Origin: Cantharellus purpuraceus
Lineage: Eukaryota; Basidiomycota; Agaricomycetes; Cantharellales; Hydnaceae
Direction of reading: 5' to 3'
Length of the DNA: 64,000 nucleotides
Assembly: GCA_025174535.1 (NCBI GenBank)
Contig: JALBUN010000009.1
Span: 1 to 64,000, forward strand
The notes under the pieces were generated by a model. The model saw only the letters and a list, made by a program, of their open reading frames with translations, was not told where the DNA came from and searched no databases. Made by a program: the position numbers and the translations under genes. Positions 36,320 to 47,086 of the stretch are shown here, in pieces. Each line of letters opens with the position of its first letter. Positions within the stretch are counted from its first letter, which is position 1.

Positions 36320-37731
36320 TTAGCACACTTTCGCATACGTGAGTAACTCCTCATTCATTTCCAATGCCTTGGCCCACTCGTTTTCAACCATGATCGAACC
36401 AAGATACCCGTCCGGCTGAGGGAGAATCACGATTTGCCCAGCGGGAAACTGTTCGGTGGTTTCCCAGAATGGCGAGCCTCCTCCAAAATCCAATGTGTCC
36501 CCCACCAGCGGATACTTGGTCCAATTCGAAATTCGTGAGTCACCTGCGTTGGTGTCGCATATCCTCGGAATGGACTTTAGTAAATCGAAAAAACCCAAGA
36601 GGTTAGCGCAGTTGGTCTCCGTGACTTGTTCTTGAATGGAACGGCGAATGGCCAGTGACACGGCACCAAGGCTGTCACCTAGCAAGGCAGACTGGGAGAG
36701 CGTGATGGTGATTGGTCTAAGATTAACAGTCACCGACATGATTCTGTCGGGGCAGGTAAAGAGCGACGTACGTCACGAGATTACCAAAGTATTTGGTAGC
36801 ATGGGGCTGAGACTTGCTGCGACTCCGTCCGTCCACAGCCATGTATAAATGGACTTCACGCCCAGGCTTGAGTAAGGCTCGGCGAGCGTTGGTAAGGGCC
36901 CGCCAGAGTACCGCTCCTACGCAGTCACCATGTGAGACCCAAGCGCTGGCGTCACCGGGACGGCATGATTCTTTCAACGTGTGGAGTGATTTCCAGGTGA
37001 AGAAGAAATTAGACATTAGCGTTGGACGAGCAGCCTGGGGAGGAGTCATTGTCCCGGTTGGCATGCGCATGCCGTAAGGTATGGCTCCTGGAGTCGGGGG
37101 AGGAAAGTAGCTTCCAGGGCGGCGTTCCCATGAGGTGATAACGAGAGCATCTGACATTGGGTCGCCACGGGAGACCCTCGCCCATTCTTTGAGCAAATCG
37201 ACATATGATGTGCAGTCGGCGATCATGTGTGATATGCTGCTACCCATCACAAGTGTACCACAGGTAAACTGGACAGTTGCATTCAGGTACACAGATGTAG
37301 GGAAGACCAAATGAATTGACCTTGGTGAACTTTACCATGAGCAAAGTTTGGTCGGTGTCGGTTGGGTCGCCCAGGACTTGTCGAGGTGTTATATTAAGAG
37401 GTCCAAGTAACTCGGAATATGCAAGAGAAGATTCCACCCAGACCAAGTCTACACCGCGTCCATCATCTACAAGTTGCTTTGATTTCACGCCCTGCGCGTC
37501 TTGAACTGAATAAATAGACCCAGCGATAAACGGGAGCCTATCGAGCACATCTCGGAGACTATTTGCAAAGTCATGGAGTCCTGCGGGACCAGCCTGGTGA
37601 CCCGGGGAGGGTTTGAAGAAAAGATTGAGTGGAGTGAAAAGTGCCGCAGCGTGGTCAATCCCATGGAGGGAAACGCGAGATAGGGATGGGGTCTTTGTAG
37701 GTTTGACGCGAATTGTGATCGGCGAAGTCAT
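36320..37731 (-). CDS. HxxxD acyltransferase (BAHD/trichothecene acetyltransferase-like)
   Basis: The family transfers an acyl group from acyl-CoA to a hydroxyl or amine of a small molecule. The model has three exons: 37731-37321, 37268-36772 and 36716-36320. They join in phase to 434 residues, the usual family length. The active-site motif reads HMIAD near residue 155. YFGN and a DFGGG-SPFW motif, normally DFGWG, lie towards the C-terminus. Intron 1 (52 nt) has a weak GTCAAT donor, and reading through it gives a stop. Intron 2 (55 nt) has GTACGT and CTTAG. Both junctions restore family-like sequence. A decayed partial copy lies at 28480-29290. Substrate unknown. Confidence 0.82.
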
Positions 37732-38612
37732 GATGGATATCTATGGAATTTAAGGTACGTAGATCAAAATTAACCGCTCACGCCGAGGCTCCAATCAATG
37801 ATCGTGTATGATAGGCTGGATAATTTTGGATTCCGTATCCGCGACCGAAGTTGCTGCACAGCCTGGGTGAGAGACGTAAAGCCAACCGCTGTAGATAGGC
37901 CTAGTCTGTGCAACCGCATATTTTAATACCGGAGGATCTTTCTCACATTCTGCATGTCACCCCCATTCGTCGAGCGATCTCCAACCACATAAAATTCGAC
38001 GCAAGGACTTGAATAATCCTTGGGCGACTGCTGCAGCGAAAGTACTTTGAGCATCAAGTACTCTTCACACCATTCGGATATAGGTGTAGTGGACCAGTAG
38101 TTGCAGCGAGATCATGGCGCACGAGTCACATTTCTCACCTATAGTAGGAATCCGGATCTTCCCTTACGGCTGTGCACCACTTGCAGCACGATCAACAGCG
38201 GGCGGAGCGCAGGAAGGCAGTAGCCAAAGTATGAAATAGCAGCCATGCAGCATGTGCTCGTTAATACTAACGACAGAATGCAGTCCCTGGCGAAGCTGCC
38301 AGTGCATGGCTGTACGAGGGCATCAACACATAACTGTCTGAAGTGGAGTAGTCGCATGATCGACCTCCTGTGATATTATTATTATTCTTCAGGAAGGACA
38401 GGTCTTCTTCCGTTGGCGAGTTATGGTAATTCTACCCACGGGAAACAATTATTCTCCCTACAGGACTTGAAACACTAGGCAGTAAATCACTACCACGCAA
38501 CGAGATTATCATTACATTGCGAACGAATGTTTGTGGGCCAGTGTGGTCGTAGAGGTAGAATAAAGCATGGACAGGGTAAGGAGTGAAATTTTGAAAAGCA
38601 GTTTCGCGGGAA
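37732..38612. other. Intergenic region
   Basis: The left part should hold the promoter of the acyltransferase, and the right part the 3' end of the cysteine-rich protein gene, both on the minus strand. No open frame shows a known motif and I see no repeat with clear borders. Confidence 0.4.
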
Positions 38613-39619
38613 TCACAAGTAGTATGCTGAAAGCGACAGCATGGCGGCAGGTATGAGGACAGAGTATGGACCCACCACTGCTCTTGACGCAGCACTGGCG
38701 AGCGCACCACCACCACCAGCAGAGGCGCTCAATGATGAACTACAAGGCGACAGTCAGCAACGGTTGTGTTCATGTATCAGACACCATAGACCCACGAAAT
38801 GCCACCTCCGCCAAGGCTAGGGGTAGAAATGGTAGCAATGGGAGTTGTCCCCAATCCACCTGTAATACTGCCCACGGTGGGAAAAGGAGTAGTTCCAAAG
38901 CCTCCACCTAATATAGATGAACTCGAGTGGTGACTGGAAGACGAAAACCCAAAAGTGACGCTTGGAAAAGAGGTATCCGAAGGTGTGAAGCCGCCGCCAC
39001 CACCACCACCACCGGGTAAGCTGCTAAGAGTTATTGTCCCAGCGGGCGGGCCAGAACAGAATTCGCCAATTGGACAGCATCCATCCACCTCACACACGTT
39101 ACTGCACATTGCATACAAGAATTAGTATCACCAACAATCGCTGATATTAAAACATACCCCGAAAGACAGCACCCTCCACCCTCAGCTGCAGCTATAACAC
39201 AGAGCGTTATACATTGTAGTCGCTGGGACAGAGGCGATGCAGAGACTTACTACATGCTACCTCACTATTGAAGCAGCAGGAGTCCCCATTGCAAAATTCT
39301 CCCGAGTCACAACAGCCTGTGTATGGCAATGAAAGGGTCAATATTATACCTAGCTTGATCACAATGAAAGACGATAGAACAGACCTCCGTTAGAACAACA
39401 CGGACCGCGGGAGTTTTGACGACCGAAAACTAGTAAGCCAGAAAGCCTACTATCAAGTTGATGTTTGATAGGCGAGTATCTACGTGGGGTACGTTGTAGA
39501 AGGGGCTTTGTAGCGGATACCGCTGCAAAGAGCTCGAAGCCGACGAGGCTGAGAAACAAGAGGGACACCATTAGGGAGGGAAGTGGGAGGGGGACGACAG
39601 GCTTTGATACATGATGCAA
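38613..39619 (-). CDS. Small cysteine-rich secreted protein, probably GPI-anchored
   Basis: The model has five exons: 39619-39385, 39316-39251, 39191-39158, 39101-38796 and 38739-38613, joined in phase to 255 residues. A signal peptide is visible at residues 10-37 (hydrophobic core LMVSLLFLSLVGFELF). Residues about 70-130 hold tandem CC-containing modules (GPCCSNGG, CCDSGEFCNGDSCC, GGGCCLSG, GCCPIGEFC). A run of eight Gly and a Ser/Thr/Gly-rich stalk follow. The C-terminus is SASAGGGGALASAASRA, then a short hydrophobic tail ending in YYL, as expected for a GPI-anchor signal. Small exons between the Cys modules are typical of such fungal genes. The role is unknown; a cell-surface or secreted location is inferred. 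Confidence 0.72.
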
Positions 39620-40960
39620 CGTGACTTCTTATACACGAGACGCCTTTCGCTAGGTCGATGATTCAGTGCGATGCATTAAACTGGCATACGATCAGGCTCG
39701 TGGAATTCAAAAAAACATATCGAGCTTGGCTTGGCAATGGAGATAACTCCGCTCAGAGACGGCTTCTTCTTTCCCGCATGACCCGTTTGGTATATGTACC
39801 TTTCGCTCTCATCTTACATCCAGGTTGCTGTCTCTTCTACCCGCGCCATTCATGGCCACGACCGTTCGAGATGGCTGAATGATAACAGAGCGTTAAGAAC
39901 TTGGACAGATAGGTTAAGCCTGACGGCAGTTTTCGACAATGTGGTGAGTCGCCAACTATTTTTAGCATTCACAACGGTTGACATAGGCGCTCTCTAGCAT
40001 CACGGAACAAGTTAGTCGTACAGTATGTCCCTTTAAGGCATAAGTTGACAACCGAAATGAGCGGACTCCCATCCCAAGCACGCAGTGCACTGCCCTCTGA
40101 TTGCGGTGCACCACTTCAATGACACCCCAGATCAAAGTCCCGGTTGAGTGCCAGTTGCGGTGATGTAAGCGACTCCGAATGAGTGCATGTTTGCCAACGC
40201 ATCTATATATGATTCCTGGTTGCGAGTGAAGCTTTTAGGCCTTCCCTGTCATGGTGGATTGGTGTGTCGGTAGATGCACTTCGTTCTTCTGTCGGGATGA
40301 AGCTACTACAGTCCTGTCATAGAATTTTTGGCGAAGACATACTCCGTGGAGTTTCGTTCTTGGTGCGTCTGATTGTGACGCGTTGCACTCGAAGCTTCTG
40401 GCAATGGAAAAGTGAAAGGCGGATTTGTGCGCACAAAGGTATATATCAGGATTGATACAGGTGATCCTACATGTCCCCGGAAATTGGAAACAATGTTTAA
40501 TATATCAAGAAGTGAGGTACATTGCACATTGCGCAATCGCTGTCGATCAATCCTGAACAGATTACCCTGAAGACGGGAATCTGATGTAATCGATAGGACA
40601 TCGCTAGCATGGGACATAAACCATAATGGAAAGCTAGTTATTATCAGACTGTATCCTTCAAAGGGCGTGACATCTTCTATGGCAACTGAACTGCGAGATT
40701 GGCATTTCGCATGCGCTTTTCTAAATCACTTTATGATCTGCAATCGCCCAATTTGATATTTCCGATGGAGAAAAGACCGTCTCTCCATCCTGTAGCTTCC
40801 TTTCCAGCCCTCAGGGCCTCATGCTGTGGCCTTGCTCAGAAGCGTCCCTCTTTCTAGACTTGAGTTTTGTCGACATGATAGAACTCAGCAAGAGGTATAA
40901 GCGAGAAGATAATTCTCGGTGGTATCATATGCTTGGTGCGACGCTACCAGAGATACTCTG
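39620..40960. other. Intergenic region with one exon-like frame
   Basis: On the minus strand at about 40630-40470 a protein-like stretch (SHASDVLSITSDSRLQ, then RIDRQRLRNVQCTSLLDIL) follows a possible 3' splice site (AACTAG) and ends near a possible GTAGGA donor. It may be a downstream exon of the unrecognised gene at 40961-41566. Otherwise no gene is seen. Confidence 0.3.
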
Positions 40961-41566
40961 CTACGGCCCTGAGATGCATTGGTTACACCGGCGATTAAAG
41001 GGAGTGACTTGAACGTGTCTTCGATGGCGCGTGACTTCACGTGAGTTGGGTTCAAAAGGAGGGTGGGAGATGAAGGTAGAGGACAAGTCACTGCAAATGA
41101 CATGTATGCGTGGAATTATGATTCCAAGCCGACCCAGGACTCCACAGAGATAGAATGACGTATCAGGCAGTGCATCCTTGATCCTCGGGGCTAAAAGGAT
41201 GAAAGTAACATGCGGGGTCACTACCAGAAGTTCACATATGGCGAATATGTCAACCAGAGGATCGATACCCTTATTGAGATGCTTTAACGCAATTCCATAG
41301 GTGGTAATACATTACTCATTCACTTGGAAGACGATAGATGTGGTGCCTAATCGTATATCAGAGACTTTTACACATATTAGATCCCCTTTCCTGAGAAAGT
41401 CACAACAGTGGTTTGAAATAAATACACTAACCGCTTGAATCTATTGAAAGGACTATTAGCTGGGCCGAGTGATCCCATAGCAGCCATGTGACATCGAGCA
41501 CTGAGAACATTGGAACAGATGCAAGGGTTGGGACTCCAAAGATAGTGTTACAGACGCGAGGTATGA
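40961..41566 (-). CDS. Unrecognised hydrophobic protein, partial gene model
   Basis: Three stretches join in phase: 41566-41432, a 23-nt exon at 41346-41324, and 41281-40961. The first contains FGVPTLASVPMFSVLDVTW. The last contains DIFAICELLVV-TPHVTFILLAP and LGRLGIIIPR, giving two or three likely membrane segments. The splice sites are reasonable (GTTAGT/TTAG and GTGAAT/AAAG). The start is not found. A 3' splice site precedes 41566, so upstream exons may overlap the 3' end of the Vps3844 gene (a GTAAGT donor lies near 41710). The last part of the final exon looks less protein-like. The family is not recognised. Confidence 0.35.
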
Positions 41567-41738
41567 CTGAAACTCATGGGCAAACAGTATTCTCATGGAA
41601 TTCATTAGCTATCCACACAAGATGAGTGGAAAGCGTAGTTATTATATACGACTAATATAGTGCCTACGCACCCATGTCAATCAATCGATGCACAGTAGGA
41701 TACCGACTTACCACTATTTCTTCCACACCCTCAGACAA

Positions 41739-43060
41739 TCACTCACGCTTCATATGCCCACCAGCTACACTGGTAAGTACCCCGGGTAGTTCGTAGTTGC
41801 CGATTGTATAGAGGAGTGAAATGGATCCTACGGAGATCAGGATCAGGAAGATAACAGTGCCTACGATGAGCGTAAATTCCCTGTAAAGGGGAGAGCATCA
41901 GATACGGTAAAAACACACGATTACATATCCTCTATATAGGGTTTTGATTGAAAATAACAACTCTGACTCACTGGCTGATATCCTTTTTCTGACACATACT
42001 GCCGGCCCAAGATATATTCTTTCCACCCTCCTTCAAAGGCGCCTTCCCACACGAACACACAAAGCATGTACGACCGGCTCTAGTAGTACTAATACAATCA
42101 CCACGAGAAGAGCAAGATGCAGTGGCGTTTCGACAAGCATCAGCAGAAATGAAGCAGGTGGATGTAGAAAACACGGGCGCGGTGGCTGGAATCTTCTGAG
42201 GAGGAGGGAAGGGTGACTGTGGGGGTCGAGCCAATTGACGTGTCCTCGAGCGAGAAGGGAATAGAACAGCAAAGGGTAGTTCATTGGCCATAGCCTGTAG
42301 TCATGCCAGACCCATTAAAATAGATGAAGGAGAGTACGCACTCTTGACTTACCGACTGAATGGCAGCCTTCAAAGCAGCTGTCGCCGTCACATATTGTTC
42401 ACTCTCTTGGCCCCATTCCTCTTCTATATCCTTTAGCCCTATTACCTCAAACGCACCGAACCGATCTGCGTCCTCGCGTTGTTGAGACTCCTCGACAAAT
42501 GCGACTACTCTATTTAGGCTCGTCAAAAACTTCTCCACCGCGTCCGACTTGGCTGGCGAAGATGTAGAACTTAGAGAGAATATGTCAAGAAACTTGAGCG
42601 ATTGAAGCGGTGAGGATTCCACGGTTGTATCGGTTACTGATCGGTAAATCTTGCGGGCCAGATGACTATATTGTTGTAAAAGAGATGGTGTGGAATCGCT
42701 GCTCAAAGGAAGCACAAATGACGGTTGAAGCGATTTGGGGATCACGTCTAATTCACGGTTAGAAGTGGGGGCCATTCGAATGACCGTCGACATACCATAA
42801 GGATGACTTGCGTCAACTGATAACAGTAGTGCATCTTGTTGGCCATCTGCAACAAACTTTCTAGCACCTCCTAACGCTATTTGCCCAGTCGGTGTTTCGA
42901 GAGGAGATTCATATGCTTCCAAACCCAGGTGATGTGCCAGGAGCGCAAGACTTCCTGACTGCACTGGCGAGGGAGTAGGTGGGTAAAGATATACCTCAGA
43001 GGATCCCGATGATACACATAGGGTGGGGAGAAATGTGAGGGAAAGGATGGCTGCGAGCAT
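41739..43060 (-). CDS. Vps3844 / DUF3844 family endomembrane protein
   Basis: Three exons (43060-42353, 42294-41972, 41880-41739) join in phase to 390 residues. A signal peptide opens the protein (MLAAILSLTFLPTLCVSS). A luminal domain of about 215 residues contains LYPPTPSPVQ and LLLSVDASHPYG. An EGF-like, six-Cys region in exon 2 (DACRNATASCSSRGDC, CFVCSCGK) matches the family's Cys-rich domain. Exon 3 gives one membrane segment (FTLIVGTVIFLILISVGSIS) and a short tail ending GGHMKRE. This order is that of fungal Vps3844 proteins, type I membrane proteins linked to vacuolar sorting. Introns are 58 and 91 nt with good GT/AG sites. Confidence 0.82.
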
Positions 43061-43119
43061 AAGGACGTTTAGTGACGCTTAGCAACCACAGTCATCAACA
43101 AGGCCCAACAACAAATAAC

Positions 43120-43839
43120 TTAGGGTACCGCGACTTCATCTAGAAAACGCGGTGATCGGGGCTCATCATACACTTTCATTCTCTTATTCGTTGATTCGTG
43201 CGTGGTGATTCCTAGAATGGTGTAGTTCTTGAGCAACTGTCGTTTTACCCTCAACTCGCTGGATGGGTAGCAGTTGAGAAACATCTTACAGTAATCAGTA
43301 CCACCTCCGGAAAGGTCATCCAATAATTTAACAGGCTTTTTCAGTCGTTGTCGCGGGAGCGTTCATAGTGTTCATCTGTCTTGTAAGCCAGAGGATTCTG
43401 ACCACGATCATGACGTGCTCGCGGTTTGCTCAAACTTATTGGTATGGTGCTTGGATTGATCTTCATCAGCAAGTAAGACCCCTTACCTTCCCCTTTTAGT
43501 TGCGACGATTGAGGTTGGAGAAAAATGGACATCACCCACAACCCGTTTAAGCTGACCGAGTCTGTATGATCGTTCTCTGAGCGGCTCAAAAGCATTGCCA
43601 TCACTTCTTGGACGGTGACGATCAGATACAGATCTTTTTTGCGAAAGCGTGACAGCAAATAGGCGAGCGAATATATCCTTATCATGGCCAAAACGATTGA
43701 CTACGTTATCTCGTGCTGACTGACCCGATACCGTTACATAAAACAGCTGGTCTTGTGCACGTGTAAGGATGCGCATCCGCCAACCAGATGAACCATGGCA
43801 GTGGAAAGTTTCAGATGGCTGTAGGTGATTTAGTCTCAC
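43120..43839 (-). CDS. Unrecognised gene, exons uncertain
   Basis: Three overlapping minus-strand frames look like pieces of one spliced gene: 43839-43483 (motifs TFHCHGSSGWRMRILTRAQ, VVNRFGHD), 43691-43341 (YLIVTVQEVMAMLLSR), and about 43370-43120 (KLLDDLSGGGTDYCKMF, LLKNYTILGITTHE). Each is protein-like, but I cannot place the introns with confidence. I recognise no domain. It lies only 60 bp upstream of the Vps3844 start on the same strand and about 450 bp from the divergent dehydrogenase, so it could be a real, short, housekeeping-type gene. Confidence 0.35.
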
Positions 43840-44293
43840 TTCAATTGGCGATGAAAGGAGAGTGACCTACGCGCGATCAGGTTCCTCGTCACCTGTACGC
43901 CCTGACGCTGTCTCTGAATTGGGCTATGACGTATTCAGAGCTTGAAATGGTATGTGTTGTTTTCGTCAAAAAATAAGAGGGCATTTCTTTCTATCCCTCG
44001 GGCAAGATCAGTCAAGGGTCATGAGGACTCCTGTGACTCTGAGGGGACATATTAGGACATATTCATATCCGATGCTAATGTTCCCATCTACGAGGGTTTC
44101 GGTGATCATCTAGCATCTCGTTGCCTGATTATGTATAGGCACGCCAATTTCACACGGTCGTCGGGGTGACTGTCCGCGAATTCAAACTGGTAGTCACAGT
44201 CCTTCTTTGATCATTACGCAAGATCGATTAACATTTGGTACGTTTCACTTTATAAACAGGGCATAATGGGGGTTGCAGCGTCAGTCATTTCAG
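43840..44293. promoter_or_regulatory. Divergent intergenic region
   Basis: This 450-bp stretch separates the start of the unrecognised minus-strand gene from the plus-strand dehydrogenase and probably holds both promoters. I see a possible TATA-like motif, TTTATAAAC (44250-44258), about 40 bp before the dehydrogenase start codon. I see no strong operator-like repeats. Confidence 0.4.
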
Positions 44294-45494
44294 ATGCTTC
44301 TGACAAAGGTTTGGTTGATCACAGGTCTGTGTGATATAGCATGTCGAGGAACTCTGCATTGCTCAATGTCTGATTGTATCTAGGGACCTCTTCTGGTCTG
44401 GGACGGGAACTCGCCCTGTCTGCTCTGGCCCGAGGCGATAAAGTGATTGCTACCGCTCGCGGGTTGGACAGGCTCAAGGACTTTCGGGACTCTCACTCAG
44501 ATCAGCATTGCCGTGTCTTGCAACTAGATGTCACAGACTCGTTTGATGTCTTATCTGCCAAAGCAAAGGAGGCTATTTCCATGTGGGGCAGAGTTGATGT
44601 TCTTGTCAATAATGCTGGACATGGTTTATTCGGCACAGTTGAAGAAGCAGGGTGTGTCTCACATCACCGTCGCAACGTCCCTCTGATGATATCACAACAT
44701 AGGGCAGAAGGGTTGATGACCATGTACAAGACTAACGTATTTGGTGTTGTGAATGCAACGAATGCCTTTGTACCATACATGCGTCAACGTAAGAGCGGTA
44801 CTGTGGTCACGATCGGCAGTCGCTCTGCCTGGCATGCGCGTTTCGCGGTATGGGTTATAATTCTGATCGTCCACAGATTTAACTTAATTGCGCACAGGCA
44901 GGGGGTCAGTAGTCTCATAGACAGTTCTTCCCTTTCTGAGCTTCAATCAACGCGCTGAATCTCTGATTGTATTAGCATTATATGGGAGTTCGAAGGCAGC
45001 AGTCCACGGTGAGCAGAGGATTTTCCTGCTTGAAGAGCTTTGTTTCTCAGCTCTTGGTAGCTATATCAGATATCCTTTCACAGGAACTGCGCCCTCAGGG
45101 CATTCGTGTACTAAATGTCATTCCTGGTGGCCTTCGAACACAATCAATCACCAATAGTCGCATCATCGGCAACACAGAACTTGCATTTCCAGCGCCAGAC
45201 ATCGAGCTTGGGGAAGTACCCGAGTATGCACAGATACGTGCTGCGTTACGCGGGGGTTTGAAGAGTGTCAATGGTGCGGAAACCGGTGATGCTAAAAAAG
45301 CGGCCAAGATTATCGTGGACGTTGTGAGAGGCGAAGGAGTCGCTGAGGGACGACCTCCCACTGAGACACTATTTCTGGGTAGCGATGCTCTGAGGGATGT
45401 GGGTGCGAAGTGCCAGGCAGTCTTGAAGACTATTGACGAATGGGAGGATGTGGCAAGGAGCATTGATCTTGATCAGGAAAGGGCTCGTGTGTAA
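44294..45494 (+). CDS. Short-chain dehydrogenase/reductase
   Basis: A classical NAD(P)-dependent SDR. The model has six exons: 44294-44324, 44384-44651, 44703-44847, 44898-44904, 44976-45008 and 45061-45494. They join in phase to 305 residues. Exon 1 and 2 together give the cofactor motif T-G-T-S-S-G-L-G. LVNNAGHG, the catalytic Ser in IGSRSAW, and the YxxxK motif in LYGSSKAAVH are all present, followed by ELRPQGIRV and PGG. Exon 4 is only 7 nt and is needed to keep the frame into YGSSK. The start ATG at 44294 is chosen because it gives KVWLITG; the ATG at 44268 is out of frame with it. It appears intact. The substrate cannot be told. Confidence 0.85.
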
Positions 45495-46354
45495 GGTCCT
45501 AGAATCAACTTTGACTGTAAATCCTCCGAAATATGATAAGTTTAGTCCGGGTATTGTGATACTATCCACAGCTTGCCAGCATCTTCTGCAGCCTTCATGC
45601 CGTCAATGGCATGCATGGCTCAGACAATATTTTTTTGTTGTCACTGTCGAACTCATTCAGTGACGAATATGCCGCTCGGGTATTCGGATCACAAAGATCC
45701 CCTTCACATGCGGTGGATATTATTGTGTATTTGAGCACTGGACTCATCAGATGAATAGTTGAATACTCTTGTTCAAGAGTTAGAATGACGATGTTATTCA
45801 GACTGCGCATCCTGTGCAATGGTCCATTTTCGGGGTCGACAGAAGTGCATGTGATCAGGCAGCGGTGAACTAAGTCATCATGACATTGGACTCTTGATAA
45901 TGAGCTCTTGATAATGAGCTCTTGATACTGAGCTCATCTTGTAAAACATGTACACATGTTGGTGGTCACTGTAGAAAAACAAGGCGGTCATGTCCGTACT
46001 ATTTGCACTAACTATTTCGCAGTGCATACCCACACTACGAAAGACGAACGCAATGATGTCGAGTAAATAGGAGTTGGGACGAGCATCATTTTTTATAATA
46101 CTGAATCCCGTTCCCTAACGGTCAGCTTGAAGTCTCAAGCACTCCTTGTCGCCACTGCTCCATATACTCATTGTGCTCCGGCTCTCTCTTGCGACGGCGT
46201 TCCACTGCGGCCGGTGGATTTTCCCAGAAGATGAGCACGATGTCATCCTCATCCCATTGTGCCTGGTCTCCAGCAGCACCAACTTCCCTCATATGTCTCG
46301 CCGCATCACGTTTTTAGATTGCAGCAGCCTTGTCATGCAGGATCCTAGAAGGGG
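45495..46354. other. Intergenic region right of the gene island
   Basis: No gene is seen. It contains a short tandem repeat (45891-45932) and, near 45945-45963, a small palindrome (ACATGTACACATGT). On the minus strand scraps of a frame can be followed from the unit at 46355, broken by several stops. Confidence 0.4.
45891..45932. repeat. Three tandem copies of a 14-bp unit
   Basis: CTCTTGATAATGAG is present three times in direct succession, the third with one change (CTCTTGATACTGAG), followed by CTCAT. It lies in noncoding DNA. Confidence 0.9.
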
Positions 46355-46626
46355 TCAGGCAAGGAATGTTGGGTGCATCTCAAGGACTTCTTTCCTGTGT
46401 CCCCACCACTTGATGGCAGCAGCACCATAGGTGTAGTGCAGTAACAGGTCTGATGGCTTCAGTTTGAGGGTACCTCTCTTGAAGGCAGTGTCAATATTGT
46501 TTGGGATGTGCCCAAGTAGCTGCCATTCTGGTTCTATCAGCCACTGCAGCATATAATGCACATTGTCAGGGTAGGCAGCCTCTTCAGGTGGCTCAAAAAT
46601 TCCAAGTTGGTTGCCTTGGGGAATGT
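46355..46626 (-). pseudogene. Fragment of an unknown protein next to LTR-D
   Basis: The minus-strand frame is protein-like, with YMLQWLIEPEWQLLGHIPNN and LLLHYTYGAAAIKWWGH, and ends at a TAG near 46355. Its upstream end is lost at the LTR-D border (46627). I do not know the family. It may be a piece of another element or of a gene hit by LTR-D. Confidence 0.35.
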
Positions 46627-47086
46627 TGTTATGCACTAGGTCCGACTGGGGGTCGGAGATTGGGTTGGAGGTTTGGTTGGAGCTGGAGAAGGAGTTGGGG
46701 TACATTGTGGGGGTCTGAACAGACTTGGCTTCAGCTTATGTGCTGCACCCTCACTAATACCGGTGTCCAAGATTTCGGAGATGGAGTACAACTTAGAGAG
46801 TTAGGATTGGACTTAGGAACTAGGTGTGATTTGATATTCAAACTGGGGAATGAAGTCCCCAGTTGGGCAACTTAAATACATATTTGAAATCTAATAATAA
46901 TTACTCCAGGGATGGGTCTCCAAGGCCGACGGCCTTACATGAGTATGTCCAAGTCCAACGGGACAGATGTCTGGGTTCCTATGGTGATGGTGATGCATCA
47001 ATCAGAACCAGAGACGGATGGGCAGAATCGGCAGTGACAATCAGACAGGTAAATGGAGACATGATGGTTTCCAAATGGAGTATAGG
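46627..47086 (+). mobile_element. LTR-D, truncated copy
   Basis: It begins TGTTATGCACTAGG and matches the minus-strand LTR-D at 59872-60446, including GTCCCCAGT and ATTAGATTTCAAATATGTATTTAA-type segments on the opposite strand. It breaks off at CCAAATGGAGTATAG (about 47086), where the other copy continues another 70 bp to its CA end. The right side is joined to a Gypsy pol fragment in opposite orientation. Confidence 0.75.

Noticed and set aside
36717..36771. Second frameshift in the acyltransferase
   Set aside because: A GTACGT donor and CTTAG acceptor 55 nt apart join YFGNLVT to PITITL in frame.
37240..37310. Frameshift in the acyltransferase (two overlapping frames)
   Set aside because: A 52-nt GT...AG intron at 37269-37320 joins the two frames in phase and gives family-like sequence before HMIAD. 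An intron is a better explanation than a mutation.
36320..45494. Acyltransferase and dehydrogenase as a biosynthetic gene cluster
   Set aside because: No backbone enzyme, transporter or regulator lies between them, and a housekeeping-type Vps3844 gene separates them.
45891..45932. CRISPR-like array
   Set aside because: The three 14-bp units are contiguous with no spacers, and the window is eukaryotic.
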